Below are positions 43,815-53,412 of a stretch of DNA of 64,000 bases, piece by piece. The notes beneath the pieces are model-generated. The model was not told where the DNA came from and did not search any database. It saw only the letters and a list, made by a program, of their open reading frames with translations. The position numbers were made by a program, and so were the translations under genes. The DNA comes from Brevibacterium yomogidense (GTDB lineage: Bacteria; Actinomycetota; Actinomycetes; Actinomycetales; Brevibacteriaceae): the NCBI RefSeq assembly GCF_016107685.1, contig NZ_JABASY010000001.1:28187-92186 (forward strand), read 5' to 3'. Each line of letters starts with the position of its first letter. The first letter of the stretch is position 1.

Positions 43815-45752
43815 ATGACACAGGACACACATGTCACGGACACCCCCGAATCCCGCACGTACGCGGCGGTGGCGCAGGCTGCGGCCGAGGATCCGCAGGC
43901 GTTCTGGTTGGGCGCCTCACGGGCGGTCGACTGGGTCACCGCCCCCACGCGCGCGCTCGATGATTCGAATGCCCCGATCTACCGGTGGTTCCCGGACGGC
44001 GAGCTGAATGTCGCGGCGAACGCCCTGGACAGGCACGTGGAGGCGGGCAGGGGCGAGCAGGTCGCGCTCGTCTACGACTCCCCCGTCACGGACACCGTCC
44101 GCGAATACACCTACGCGGTGCTGCGCGATGAGGTATCCCGCTTCGCTCGCGCACTGTCGGATCGCGGTGTGACGAGGGGCGATCGCGTCGTCATCTACAT
44201 GCCGATGGTGCCGGAGGCGGCGATCGCGATGCTCGCGTGCGCGCGGCTGGGCGCGGTCCACTCCGTGGTGTTCGGCGGTTTCGCGGCGAACGAACTGGCG
44301 GTGCGCATCGACGACATGAAGCCCAGAGCGATCATCAGCTCATCCTGCGGCATCGAGCGCGATCGGGTCATCGAGTACAAGCCGCTGCTCGATCAGGCGC
44401 TGCGGATCGCGACCGCCCAGCCGGACTTCAGCGTGGTCGTCCAGCGGGACCAGCACCGTGCGGAGCTGCGCGAGGGCTTCGACGTGGAGTACGCGGACCT
44501 GCTGGCCGCCACCCCGGAGGGCATCGACCCGGTGACGGTGCGGGCCACCGATCCGCTGTACGTCCTCTACACGTCCGGCACCACGGGGAAGCCCAAGGGG
44601 ATCCTGCGCGATGCGGGCGGCTACGCGGTCGCGCTGCAGTGGTCGATGGGGAACCTGTTCGGCCTGCACCCGGGCGACACGATGTTCACCGCCTCGGACG
44701 TCGGCTGGGTCGTCGGCCACTCGTACATCGTCTACGCGCCGCTCATCGCGGGCGTCACGACGGTGCTGTACGAGGGCAAGCCGATCGGCACGCCGGATGC
44801 CAGCGCGTTCTACCGCGTCATCGACCAGCACGATGTGAACGTCTTCTTCGCTGCACCCACTGCGATGCGCGTGGTCCGCAAGGAGGACCCGGAGGGCACC
44901 CACGCCCACGCCGCGGATCTCTCGTCGCTGCGCGCCGTGTTCCTCGCAGGCGAGCGCCTGGACCCGGACACGTACGACTGGACGACGGCGACGATGGCGG
45001 CCGCGACGGGCCGGGACATCCCGGTCGTCGACAACTGGTGGCAGACGGAGACCGGCTGGCCCATCGCCGCGAACCCGCTGGGCATCGAGCGGCTGCCACT
45101 CAAGCCGGGGTCACCCACGGTGCCCGCTCCCGGCTACCGGCTGCGGGTCGTCGATCCGGCGGGCGACGACGTGGCTCCCGGCACGGAGGGCCTCATCCTC
45201 GCCGACCTGCCGCTGCCCCCGGGCACGATGGCGACGATCTGGGGTGATGACGACCGGTTCGTCTCGAGCTACCTGTCGACGTTCGAGGGCACGTACCTCA
45301 CCGGTGATTCCGGGTATCTGGACGAGGACGGCTACATCTTCGTGATGGGCCGCACGGATGACGTCATCAATGTCGCCGGCCACCGGCTGAGCACGGGCGT
45401 GCTCGAGGCCGCGATCGCCTCCCACCCCGCGGTGACGGAGTGCGCGGTGATCGGCGTCCACGACGACACGAAGGGGCAGTCGCCCCGCGCCTTCGTCGTG
45501 CTGGCACCGGACACCGACACCGAGGCCGTCCCCGCCGAACTCGTCGCACTGGTCCGCAACGAGGTCGGCCCGGTCGCCGCCCTCAAGCGGGTGGACGTCG
45601 TCGATGCGCTGCCCAAGACCCGTTCGGGGAAGATCCTGCGCAAGACGATGCGTCAGATCTCCGACGGGGAGGCCGACGTCGTCGTCCCCTCGACGATCGA
45701 GGACATGGGCGTGCTCGACGCCCTGAGGGACACCCTCACCCGCAAGGGCTGA
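43815..45752 (+). CDS. prpE: Propionyl-CoA synthetase (acetyl-CoA synthetase family)
   Basis: 645 aa, the usual PrpE/Acs length. VIYMPMVPEAAIAMLACARLG, AVHSVVFGGFAANELA and the ATP loop LYTSGTTGKPKGI are followed by FTASDVGWVVGHSYIVY and WWQTETGWPI. The last of these distinguishes short-chain Acs/PrpE enzymes. The acetylatable catalytic Lys is in RSGKILRKTMR. PrpE-type features are the N-terminal YRWFPDGELNVAANALDRHV and the YGKP-like YEGKPIGTPD. It activates propionate, or acetate. It is divergent from the acyl-CoA synthetase gene. Confidence 0.88.
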   Translation: MTQDTHVTDTPESRTYAAVAQAAAEDPQAFWLGASRAVDWVTAPTRALDDSNAPIYRWFPDGELNVAANALDRHVEAGRGEQVALVYDSPVTDTVREYTYAVLRDEVSRFARALSDRGVTRGDRVVIYMPMVPEAAIAMLACARLGAVHSVVFGGFAANELAVRIDDMKPRAIISSSCGIERDRVIEYKPLLDQALRIATAQPDFSVVVQRDQHRAELREGFDVEYADLLAATPEGIDPVTVRATDPLYVLYTSGTTGKPKGILRDAGGYAVALQWSMGNLFGLHPGDTMFTASDVGWVVGHSYIVYAPLIAGVTTVLYEGKPIGTPDASAFYRVIDQHDVNVFFAAPTAMRVVRKEDPEGTHAHAADLSSLRAVFLAGERLDPDTYDWTTATMAAATGRDIPVVDNWWQTETGWPIAANPLGIERLPLKPGSPTVPAPGYRLRVVDPAGDDVAPGTEGLILADLPLPPGTMATIWGDDDRFVSSYLSTFEGTYLTGDSGYLDEDGYIFVMGRTDDVINVAGHRLSTGVLEAAIASHPAVTECAVIGVHDDTKGQSPRAFVVLAPDTDTEAVPAELVALVRNEVGPVAALKRVDVVDALPKTRSGKILRKTMRQISDGEADVVVPSTIEDMGVLDALRDTLTRKG

Positions 45753-45774
45753 ACCCAGGACTGATTGCAAAGAT

Positions 45775-46350
45775 GTGAGGCCAACTGATTTAAATATCCC
45801 CGAAATACTTGCAAGCCTTTCGATTGCGCTCATCACATTGATCGGCACAAACGTCTGGTCAGATATTCGACTCAAAAAACAGATCGCCCACAGCGAGCAC
45901 ACACTGAAATTGCAGAATATCGAGTCGCGTCGACAGCTTCACGAGATGCGACGAACTGAAGAGGATCGGTGGCGTCGCCGATATATTCTGGAATCGGGCT
46001 CCGACTTCTACGCCTGCTTCAAGCGAGTCGTTGAGCTCAACAAGGTGAAATTGCGAGCACGAGGGAAGCTCGTCGACGAGTATGCGAAACAGTACACCGA
46101 TGCGGTCGCCGAGATGGGGCTCGCCTCGGAGAAGTACGGATTCATTGCAACCATCGATGGCCAAGAAACTTCACTGGAGATGCGCAGGACGCTGAATAAA
46201 TTCGTCGCAGAGACTTCTCGTTTCACAAACAAGCCTACGCAGTCGAATTACGACACTCACATTCAGCCCCTTCAAAAGGAGCTCGAGAACCAGATGAATC
46301 AGTTTGCCCTCATGATCAGGCGCGACGGAGGGGTCGAGCTGGAAGAGTGA
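45775..46350 (+). CDS. Unknown membrane-anchored protein, low GC
   Basis: 191 aa, not recognised. One N-terminal membrane segment (EILASLSIALITLIGTNVW) is followed by a charged, probably coiled-coil region (QNIESRRQLHEMRRTEEDRW) and a helical C-terminal part without known motifs. The gene is strikingly AT-rich (roughly half G+C, with codons such as AAA, ATA and TTT) against the ~68% background, so it was probably acquired by transfer. It starts at GTG 45775, 22 bp after prpE, with no good Shine-Dalgarno sequence. No companion toxin, integrase or repeat was found. Confidence 0.65.
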   Translation: MRPTDLNIPEILASLSIALITLIGTNVWSDIRLKKQIAHSEHTLKLQNIESRRQLHEMRRTEEDRWRRRYILESGSDFYACFKRVVELNKVKLRARGKLVDEYAKQYTDAVAEMGLASEKYGFIATIDGQETSLEMRRTLNKFVAETSRFTNKPTQSNYDTHIQPLQKELENQMNQFALMIRRDGGVELEE

Positions 46351-46455
46351 GTTCGAGCGTGCCCCGTGCCTGCTCTCTGGCGATGCCTAGCTGTCTGCTC
46401 CCGTCATCGCTTGAACAGTCCACCTGTTTCTCGTTGCAGGGGTGCAACCAGTCGA

Positions 46456-48672
46456 TCAGTCATCTACGGGCCTAGTGTCCGTGTCCGAGGACTCAGCACC
46501 AGTCATCCCGGGACCCACTCCCGTAGCGCTGGAGCTTGCACCCGCTTCGGTGGGGGCCTCGCCGTCGTCCATCGGGGCGTCGTCCTCGACCGCGGGGAGC
46601 GTGCCGGTGGTGACGGCTGCTTCCTCCGCGTCGAGGTCCACACCCTGCGTGAACTGCGACATGTAGAGGCGGTAGTACGCACCCTGCGCGGCGAGCAGCG
46701 CGTCGTGGTCGCCCTGCTCGACGATGTTGCCGTCCTCCATGACGAGGATCGTGTCCGCGTCACGGATGGTGGAGAGCCGGTGGGCGATGACGAACGAGGT
46801 GCGGTCCGTGCGCAGCGCGGCCATCGCCTCCTGCACGAGCATCTCCGTGCGGGTGTCGACGGACGACGTCGCCTCGTCGAGGATGAGCAGAGCCGGCTGC
46901 GCGAGGAACGCGCGCGCGATCGTGATGAGCTGCCGCTCACCGGCGGACACGTTCGCTCCGCCGTCCTCGATCTCCGTCTCGTACCCGTCCGGCAGGGTGT
47001 GGACGAACCGGTCGACGAACGTCGCCTTCGCCGCGACCTTCACCTCGTCATCCGTGGCGTCCAGCCGTCCGTACCGGATGTTGTCCATGATCGTGCCGCC
47101 GAACAGGACGGCGTCCTGCAGCACCATCCCGACCTGCCCGCGCAGCACGCCGCGGTCCAGCGTGCTGATGTCCACGCCGTCCAGGAGGATGCGGCCGGAG
47201 TCGATGTCGTAGAACCGCATGAGGAGGTTGACGAGCGTCGTCTTGCCGGCACCCGTGGGACCGACGATCGCGACCGTCTGCCCCGGTTCCGCGACGAGGG
47301 AGAGGTCCGTGATGAGCGGCTTCTCCTGCGTGTAGGAGAACGCCACGTGCTCGAACTCGACGCGGCCCTGCACGGGCTGCGCCAGCTCGTTCGGCTGCGG
47401 AGCGTCCGGGTCCAGCACCCCGTCACGGTCCTGGGCGGACAGGTCCTCCTCCTGCTCGTCCGCGTCCAGCAGCTCGAAGATGCGCTCAGCCGAAGCGACA
47501 CCGGAGATCAGCATGTTCGCCATACCCGCCATCTCACCCAACGGTGCGTTGAACTCGCGGGAGTACTGGATGAAGGCGGTGACCTGGCCCAGCGACATCT
47601 GTCCGGACGCCACGCGCAGACCACCGACCAGTGCGATGCCCACGTATCCCAGGTACGTCACCCACTGCATGATCGGCATGATCATGCCGGAGTAGAACTG
47701 AGCACGGAACGACGCCTCGTAGAGGTCCTCGTTGCGCTCGTCGAACCGACCGCGCATCGTCTCCTGGCGACCGAACACCGTGACGAGCTCGTGCCCCGTG
47801 AAGGATTCCTCGATGTGCCCGTTGAGCCGTCCGGTGTTCTTCCACTGCGCGGTGAAGAGCTTCTGCGACTTCGACCCCACGAGTCCCACGACGAGCGCGG
47901 CGATCGGCAGCGCGATGAGGGCGATGAGGGCCAGCTGCCACGACAGCGCGAACATCATGACCGTGATGCCGACGATGGTGAGCACCGCATAGAACAGGGA
48001 CGCGAACGCCTGCTGCATCGCCGTCTGGACGTTGTCCACATCGTTGGTGGTCCGTGACAGCAGGTCACCGCGCTGGCGGGTGTCGAAGTAGCTCAGCGGG
48101 AGGCGGTTGACCTTCGCCTCGATCCTCTGACGCATCCGGTACACGACGCGCATGACGATCTCGTTGAGGACGAACCCCTGCAACCAGTCGAACAGGGACG
48201 CGACGACGTACATGCCGAGTACGAACAGCAGCAGTCGGGACAGCGCCGTGAAGTCGATCGACCCTTCCCTCCAGCCGTCGAAGATCACGTCCATCGCGTC
48301 GCCGAGGATGGCGGGCGCCCACACGGCCAGGACCGTGGAGATGAGCCCGAACAGGAACACCATGGCGACACCGAACTTGTGGTCCGTGAGCGTCGCGAAC
48401 AGCCTGCCCAACGACGGCCAGAACGACTTCGCCTTGCGTGGTGCGGAGCCTTCGCCCCACTCGCCGCTGCCCACGTTGTCCTGGAGCTCTGCGATCTCGT
48501 CCTCGGAGACCACGACTTCCTTCGCGGTCCGGCTGGAGGCTCCGGGGGCCTTCGACCGGTAGGCGGGCCGCGCGACGACGGGGAACAGGTCCTCAGGACG
48601 GGTCCTGCCACCCTTGCGTGCGGTCGCGGCGCCCGTGCGCGTGCCGGATCCGCTCGTACACGATGTGCTCAT
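46456..48672 (-). CDS. ABC exporter subunit with canonical ATP site (MDR type)
   Basis: 738 aa half-transporter. An unusual ~80-residue polar N-terminus leads into six membrane helices (~100-390) and an ATPase domain. The domain has Walker A GPTGAGKTTL, signature NVSAGERQ and Walker B LLILDEATSSVD, with the catalytic Glu present. After the NBD there is an acidic/Ser-rich tail. It forms a heterodimer with the product of 48669-50426, whose stop overlaps this start (ATGA). Likely a multidrug or lipid exporter of the LmrCD/BmrCD group; the substrate is unknown. Confidence 0.9.
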   Translation of the reverse strand: MSTSCTSGSGTRTGAATARKGGRTRPEDLFPVVARPAYRSKAPGASSRTAKEVVVSEDEIAELQDNVGSGEWGEGSAPRKAKSFWPSLGRLFATLTDHKFGVAMVFLFGLISTVLAVWAPAILGDAMDVIFDGWREGSIDFTALSRLLLFVLGMYVVASLFDWLQGFVLNEIVMRVVYRMRQRIEAKVNRLPLSYFDTRQRGDLLSRTTNDVDNVQTAMQQAFASLFYAVLTIVGITVMMFALSWQLALIALIALPIAALVVGLVGSKSQKLFTAQWKNTGRLNGHIEESFTGHELVTVFGRQETMRGRFDERNEDLYEASFRAQFYSGMIMPIMQWVTYLGYVGIALVGGLRVASGQMSLGQVTAFIQYSREFNAPLGEMAGMANMLISGVASAERIFELLDADEQEEDLSAQDRDGVLDPDAPQPNELAQPVQGRVEFEHVAFSYTQEKPLITDLSLVAEPGQTVAIVGPTGAGKTTLVNLLMRFYDIDSGRILLDGVDISTLDRGVLRGQVGMVLQDAVLFGGTIMDNIRYGRLDATDDEVKVAAKATFVDRFVHTLPDGYETEIEDGGANVSAGERQLITIARAFLAQPALLILDEATSSVDTRTEMLVQEAMAALRTDRTSFVIAHRLSTIRDADTILVMEDGNIVEQGDHDALLAAQGAYYRLYMSQFTQGVDLDAEEAAVTTGTLPAVEDDAPMDDGEAPTEAGASSSATGVGPGMTGAESSDTDTRPVDD

Positions 48673-50426
48673 GCCAGCTCCTCCGCCCGGACCTGCGAAT
48701 CCACGATCTCTCGGTACGTCTGCGAGGTCTCCAGCAGCTCCTCGTGCGTCCCACGGCCCACGATCCGGCCGGCTTCCAGCACGATGATCTGGTCCGCCTC
48801 CGTGATGGAGGCGACGCGCTGAGCGACCATGATCGTGGTCGCGCCGTCGGTGTATCCCGTGAGCGCCGCCCGCAGGTTGGCGTCGGTCGTGACGTCCAGT
48901 GCTGAGAACGAGTCGTCGAACAGGTAGACGCGTGGGCGCGCGACCAGTGCGCGTGCGATGCAGAGGCGCTGCCGCTGTCCGCCGGACACGTTCGTGCCGC
49001 CCTGGGACACCGATGATTCCATTCCAGTTCGCGCTCTCTCACCGTCACCGGTGGTGCGGTGGGCGACGAAATCGGTGGCCTGCGCCGTATCCAGAGCGGC
49101 CCACAGCTGCTCGTCGGTCGCGTCGGGATCACCGAAGCGCAGGTTGTCCGCGATCGTCCCGGAGAACAGGTAGGGCTTCTGCGGGACGAGGCCGACCGCC
49201 GCGGTGATATCGCCGCGCGACATCCGGGTGACGGGCACCCCGTCGATGAGGAGCTCGCCGGCCGTCGCGTCATAGAGGCGCGGGATGAGGTTGACCAGCG
49301 TCGTCTTGCCGGAGCCGGTGGAGCCGATGATCGCCGTGGTCTTCCCGGCTTCGGCGGTGAAGGAGACGTCGTCCAGGACCGGGGCCTCGGCGCCGGGGTA
49401 GGAGAAGGACACGTTGCGGAACTCGACGGTGCCGTCCTGAGTCGTGGGCGCTTCGGGAGCCTCCGGCTCCTCGACGGAGCCGACGGTGGTGAGCACATCG
49501 CCGATCCGACGCGCGGTGATGATGGCACGCGGGAACATCATGAACATGAAGGTGCCCATCATGACGGCCATGAGGATCTGCAGGAGGTACTGCATGAACG
49601 CGGTGAGCGCACCCACCTGGACGAGCCCCTCATCGACGCGCACACCGCCGAACCACAGCACCGCAGCGGTGGCCAGGTGAAGGACCAGTGTGATGACCGG
49701 CCCCATGAGCACGAAGAGCCGACCGATGCTGATCGACGTCTTCGTGAGCGCGGCGTTCGCACCCGTGAAGCGCTGCGCCTCGTGCTCCTCACGGACGAAG
49801 GCGCGCACCACCCGGATGCCGATGATCTGCTCGCGCATGACGCCGTTCACGTCGTCGATGTTCTTCTGCATCCGCTCGAACAGCGGCATGAGGCGGCTGA
49901 CCAGCAGACCGACGATCACAAGCAGGATCGGGACGGACACCCACACCAGCCAGGACAGGCCGGGGTCCTCCTGGATCGCCATGACGATTCCGCCGATCGA
50001 CATGATCGGGACCATCACCATGAAGTTCAGCGCCATGAGGACGACCATCTGCACCTGCTGCACGTCGTTCGTGCCGCGGGTGATGAGAGTGGGGGCACCG
50101 AAGCGCCCCATCTCCTCCGCCGAGAAGTGGTCCACGCGGAGGTAGATGGCCTGGCGGATGTCGCGGCCGATCGACATGGACATGCGCGCGCCGAACCACA
50201 CGGCGGCGATCGCGGCGACCACCTGGAACATCGCGACGGCGAGCATGATCCCGCCCACCCGCCAGATGTAGTCCGTGTCGCCCGTGGCGATTCCGTTGTC
50301 GATGATGTCGGCGTTGAGACTGGGCAGGTACAGCGTGGCCAGGGTGGCGGCCAGCTGGAGCACCAGGACGGCAAAGACATGACCCAGATAGGGCCTGCCG
50401 TAATGCCGGACGAGCTTCCACAGCAT
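48669..50426 (-). CDS. ABC exporter subunit with degenerate ATP site
   Basis: 585 aa half-transporter. Six membrane helices are in residues ~15-310. The ATPase domain has Walker A GSTGSGKTTL, signature NVSGGQRQ and Walker B VYLFDDSFSALD, where the catalytic Glu is Asp. One degenerate and one canonical site is the hallmark of heterodimeric exporters such as LmrCD, BmrCD and TmrAB. It is the first gene of the pair; GGAAG lies upstream of ATG 50426. Confidence 0.92.
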   Translation of the reverse strand: MLWKLVRHYGRPYLGHVFAVLVLQLAATLATLYLPSLNADIIDNGIATGDTDYIWRVGGIMLAVAMFQVVAAIAAVWFGARMSMSIGRDIRQAIYLRVDHFSAEEMGRFGAPTLITRGTNDVQQVQMVVLMALNFMVMVPIMSIGGIVMAIQEDPGLSWLVWVSVPILLVIVGLLVSRLMPLFERMQKNIDDVNGVMREQIIGIRVVRAFVREEHEAQRFTGANAALTKTSISIGRLFVLMGPVITLVLHLATAAVLWFGGVRVDEGLVQVGALTAFMQYLLQILMAVMMGTFMFMMFPRAIITARRIGDVLTTVGSVEEPEAPEAPTTQDGTVEFRNVSFSYPGAEAPVLDDVSFTAEAGKTTAIIGSTGSGKTTLVNLIPRLYDATAGELLIDGVPVTRMSRGDITAAVGLVPQKPYLFSGTIADNLRFGDPDATDEQLWAALDTAQATDFVAHRTTGDGERARTGMESSVSQGGTNVSGGQRQRLCIARALVARPRVYLFDDSFSALDVTTDANLRAALTGYTDGATTIMVAQRVASITEADQIIVLEAGRIVGRGTHEELLETSQTYREIVDSQVRAEELA

Positions 50427-50814
50427 GGTGTTGCTTCCGGTTGAAGGGGGGGGTGCGTCTGCCGTTGCAGACGCGCGCTCTATTCTGCCCTACCGGTCAA
50501 GACCGGAACGGCTTCTGACGGGGCCTCGGAGCATGAGGTCACGCACAGCGCAGGCGGCGCCGACGGACTGCGCTGGGGCCGGCGTCCGCACACGACTCCC
50601 CCGGCCCACGGACGTCGACGGGAGGCGGGGTACGGCACAGAGGGGGTCGGGAACCGCTGTGGTTCCCGACCCCCTCCCCGACAGGCTGTCTGCTCACCGG
50701 GTCACCCCGGCCCACCGGATGCCCGGTTCACCGGAGCACCCGGGCTCACCGGATCATCGCGTCACGCCGGATGGCGCGGCCCGACGTGTGCGCCGACCGG
50801 AGCGGACGTGCCAC
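50427..50814. other. Gene-free region with a strong terminator
   Basis: About 390 bp between the ABC exporter genes and the LPRTG heme protein gene. It contains a perfect 15-bp hairpin (50641-50675) and degenerate CACCGGxxx repeats (about 50695-50765). No supported gene. Confidence 0.6.
50641..50675 (-). terminator. Rho-independent-like terminator after the LPRTG protein gene
   Basis: Perfect 15-bp arms (50641-50655, 50661-50675) with loop GCTGT. It lies downstream of the wall protein gene on the minus strand. Confidence 0.8.
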
Positions 50815-53115
50815 TCAGCTGCGCCGGCGACGTGATGCGAAGAGCGCACCCACACCCACCGTGATCGCCCCGAGGCCCGCGATCAGACCGGACAGCGTGG
50901 CACCCGTGCGAGGCAGCTGCGATCCGCCGTCACCATTGCCGTTGTCACCAGCTCCGTTGTCGCCGGAGCCGTTGTCACCGGAGCCGTTGTCGCCGCTCCC
51001 CGACCCGTCGTCGCCCGACCCGTCGTCGCCGGAGCCATTGTCGCCGTTCCCCGAGCCGTCGTCGGATCCGTCGCCTCCGCCTCCGGGCGCATCCTCGTCG
51101 GCCACGACGGAGAACGTCGCGGTGAGGCCGTCAGCGGTGTCCCCTTCGTCGCCGACGACGGGTCCGTCGCCGTCCTGGCCGGCGTTCGCCTGGGCCGCCC
51201 CGTCCGCTTCCACGGTGACGGCGTAGTCGCCGATGTAGTTGTCCGCGGCAGACGAGACGGTCCCGTAGACGACGGTCGATGCGACGCCGTCCTCGTTCGC
51301 CTGTGCACTGAGGACCGCCGGCTCCACGTTCTGGCCCGAGGTCGGGTCGACGGCGAAGTCGATCTCGTCACCCGGCTCCAGGCCTTCCACCGACAGGGCC
51401 ACGCCCGTGTCGGCGTCGAGGAAGTCCGCGATGCCGACGGTGTCCGTGCTCAGCAGCAGGCGCACCCCGTCCTGGTCGTCGCCCGGCTCATCCGAGGGGT
51501 CCTCGGACAGGTCGTCGCTCGGGTCGTCCCCCGGCTCGTCGCTCGAATCGTCACCCGGCTCGTCGGACGGATCCTCACTGGGGTCCTCACTCGGGTCGTC
51601 CGACGGATCTTCACTCGGGTCGTCAGAAGGGTCCTCGCTGGGATCCTCACTCGGATCCTCGGAGGGTTCCTCAGTCGGCTCCTCCGTCGGCTCCTCCGTA
51701 GGCTCCTCCGTGGGCTCCTCACCCGGCTCCTCACCCGGCTCCTCAGTCGGCTCCTCAGTCGGCTCCTCGCTCGGCTCCTCCGTAGGCTCCTCACCCGGGA
51801 AGAGCGCGTCACGCTGTTCGTCGGTCAGCTCGACGGTGTCGCGGTGGAGGAGCGTCTCCTCTGTGACGTCGCCGTGCGCCACCCAGGTGATGACGTCGTA
51901 GTCGGCGTCCTCGCTCAGGTCCTTCGTCTCCGCGACGATCTGCTTCGAGAACGAGCCGTCGCTGATCTGCCCCTTCCAGATGAACTCCGCCTGCGCGACG
52001 TTGTCGCTGGTGACGTCGGTCGACGGGATCGACCGGTCGACGATCGCCGCGTAGACGCCTGCCGCGTCCTTGCCGGTGCTCGCGGGCGGGAGGTCCGCGT
52101 AGTCCTGGCCGTCCACGGTCACGGCGAGGCCGTCCGCGTCCGCGGAGTCGACGGTGTGGCTCGTCGCGGGTTCCGGCGCGTCCGTGGGCTCGGGCTCAGG
52201 CACCTCTTCGGCCGTGTAGTCGATCGTGATCGGGGCGGCGGTCTTCTTCACGTCGACCTGGCCCCCGGAGGTGTACCAGTACGCCGCCTGGCCGGTGTCG
52301 ACGTTGAAGTCGACCCAGTCCTGCGGGAACGATCCCCACCCGTCCTTCTCGCGGTCCTGCGGGCCGGAGGTGCCGTCGTCCGCGACGTCGATCTCCACTC
52401 CGGCATACTCCGGGCTGACCTCGATGCCGTCCTCGGACACGGTGACACCAGTGAGGTCGGCGATCGTCGCGTTCGGCTTGTCCTCGAGCTTCACCCACTT
52501 GGACAGGTCGTTCATGTCCGCGCCGTAGCCGGACAGCGTGCCGGTGACCTTCCCCTCGCCGTCCTCGACGACGAGCTTGGGGTCGTTGATCGTCCAGTAC
52601 GTCATCCCGCCGTAGTAGACGAGGGTGAACGACCCGTCCCACTGGATCTCCGCGGAATTCGTCGCGGGGTCGACAGTGCCGGACCCTGCAGAGATGTTCG
52701 CCTGGTTCCACGAGCTCGACCCGGCAGCCGTGGTGAGACGTTTGCCGTCCGCGTCGTTGCTGCGGTCCGCCCACGTAGCGGGGATCTGCTCACCGGAGGC
52801 GTCCGGACGGGTGATGGTCGTGTTGCCCGCTTCTGCGGTGTAGTGCTTCTCGTCTTCTGCGTCCCACACGCTGGACCCACGGCCGCGTTCGCCGTGCACG
52901 TCACCCACTTCGCCGGCGACCATCCAGTTCGCGCCGCCGAAGAACGCGCCGCCGCCGGACTCCTCATTCACCGCCCAGCTGAACGTCGCATCGTCGACCG
53001 TGGCCTCGGCGGCCTGGGCCGGGGAGAACGGCAGCGTGATGCTCGCCACTCCCATGGTCACCGCGGCTGCGAGGGCGCCGTAGCGGGCGCCTCTTCTGGA
53101 AGCAGGTGTCTTCAT
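50815..53115 (-). CDS. Sortase-anchored HtaA-domain heme-binding wall protein
   Basis: 766 aa. Signal peptide with likely cleavage near AQA-A (~35). An HtaA-like domain lies at ~40-310, with FSWAVNEESGGG, WTINDPKLVV, TGTLSGYGA and a closing WVDFNVDTGQAAYWYTSGG. A second unclassified domain (~320-455), a Pro/Glu/Asp repeat linker, an Ig-like stretch, a Gly/Asn/Asp linker, then LPRTG at 734-738, a membrane helix and RRRR complete it. It would be covalently fixed to the wall to capture heme or hemoglobin. Divergent from hmuT across a DtxR-type box. Corynebacterial HtaA is membrane-anchored, so wall anchoring is a variation. Confidence 0.8.
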   Translation of the reverse strand: MKTPASRRGARYGALAAAVTMGVASITLPFSPAQAAEATVDDATFSWAVNEESGGGAFFGGANWMVAGEVGDVHGERGRGSSVWDAEDEKHYTAEAGNTTITRPDASGEQIPATWADRSNDADGKRLTTAAGSSSWNQANISAGSGTVDPATNSAEIQWDGSFTLVYYGGMTYWTINDPKLVVEDGEGKVTGTLSGYGADMNDLSKWVKLEDKPNATIADLTGVTVSEDGIEVSPEYAGVEIDVADDGTSGPQDREKDGWGSFPQDWVDFNVDTGQAAYWYTSGGQVDVKKTAAPITIDYTAEEVPEPEPTDAPEPATSHTVDSADADGLAVTVDGQDYADLPPASTGKDAAGVYAAIVDRSIPSTDVTSDNVAQAEFIWKGQISDGSFSKQIVAETKDLSEDADYDVITWVAHGDVTEETLLHRDTVELTDEQRDALFPGEEPTEEPSEEPTEEPTEEPGEEPGEEPTEEPTEEPTEEPTEEPSEDPSEDPSEDPSDDPSEDPSDDPSEDPSEDPSDEPGDDSSDEPGDDPSDDLSEDPSDEPGDDQDGVRLLLSTDTVGIADFLDADTGVALSVEGLEPGDEIDFAVDPTSGQNVEPAVLSAQANEDGVASTVVYGTVSSAADNYIGDYAVTVEADGAAQANAGQDGDGPVVGDEGDTADGLTATFSVVADEDAPGGGGDGSDDGSGNGDNGSGDDGSGDDGSGSGDNGSGDNGSGDNGAGDNGNGDGGSQLPRTGATLSGLIAGLGAITVGVGALFASRRRRS
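51475..51797 (-). repeat. Coding tandem repeat: EEPT/EDPS linker
   Basis: About 108 codons of repeated four-residue units (EEPT, EEPG, EDPS, DDPS). It is a proline/acid-rich stalk that would span the cell wall. Repeat-unit number is likely to vary between strains. Confidence 0.9.
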
Positions 53116-53412
53116 ATCTCTCTCCAGTCGTCATCATGAGCGCCCCGGGTGCACGACCCTCGAGGGCGGAAGCGGACACGTACGCGTGTCCGCTGGACGT
53201 CGTCGACCCGGGAACGGGGAGACAACGGTTCGGCTCACCGTTTTAGGTGAGACTCCACTTGCGAAGGTTAGGCATACCTTCATGTCGTGAGTTACAATAG
53301 CGGCGTTGAGTCTTGGAATCAAATGTGAGTTCCGTGGTCACCCCATGAACACCGATGAGCCGGGCTCAGCCCCGAACCACCACCCCTGCAGCACAGTGAA
53401 GGACGCCTCCCC
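53116..53412. other. Divergent heme-locus promoter region
   Basis: About 297 bp between the wall-protein gene (-) and hmuT (+). It holds a DtxR-type operator (53262-53281), a -10 box TACAAT for hmuT (53293-53298) and TAAAAC as a possible -10 for the minus-strand gene (53241-53246 in complement). The operator overlaps the expected -35 of both promoters. Confidence 0.65.
53262..53281. promoter_or_regulatory. DtxR/IdeR-type iron box
   Basis: GAAGGTTAGGCATACCTTCA has the inverted arms GAAGGT/ACCTTC around a 7-nt centre. It fits the DtxR consensus TTAGGTTAGSCTAACCTAA at most core positions. Iron-loaded DtxR bound here would repress both divergent heme-uptake transcripts. Confidence 0.8.

Noticed and set aside
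51475..51797. Regular short repeats resembling a CRISPR-like array
   Set aside because: Unit size is 12 bp with no spacers, and it encodes the in-frame EEPT/EDPS stalk of the wall protein.
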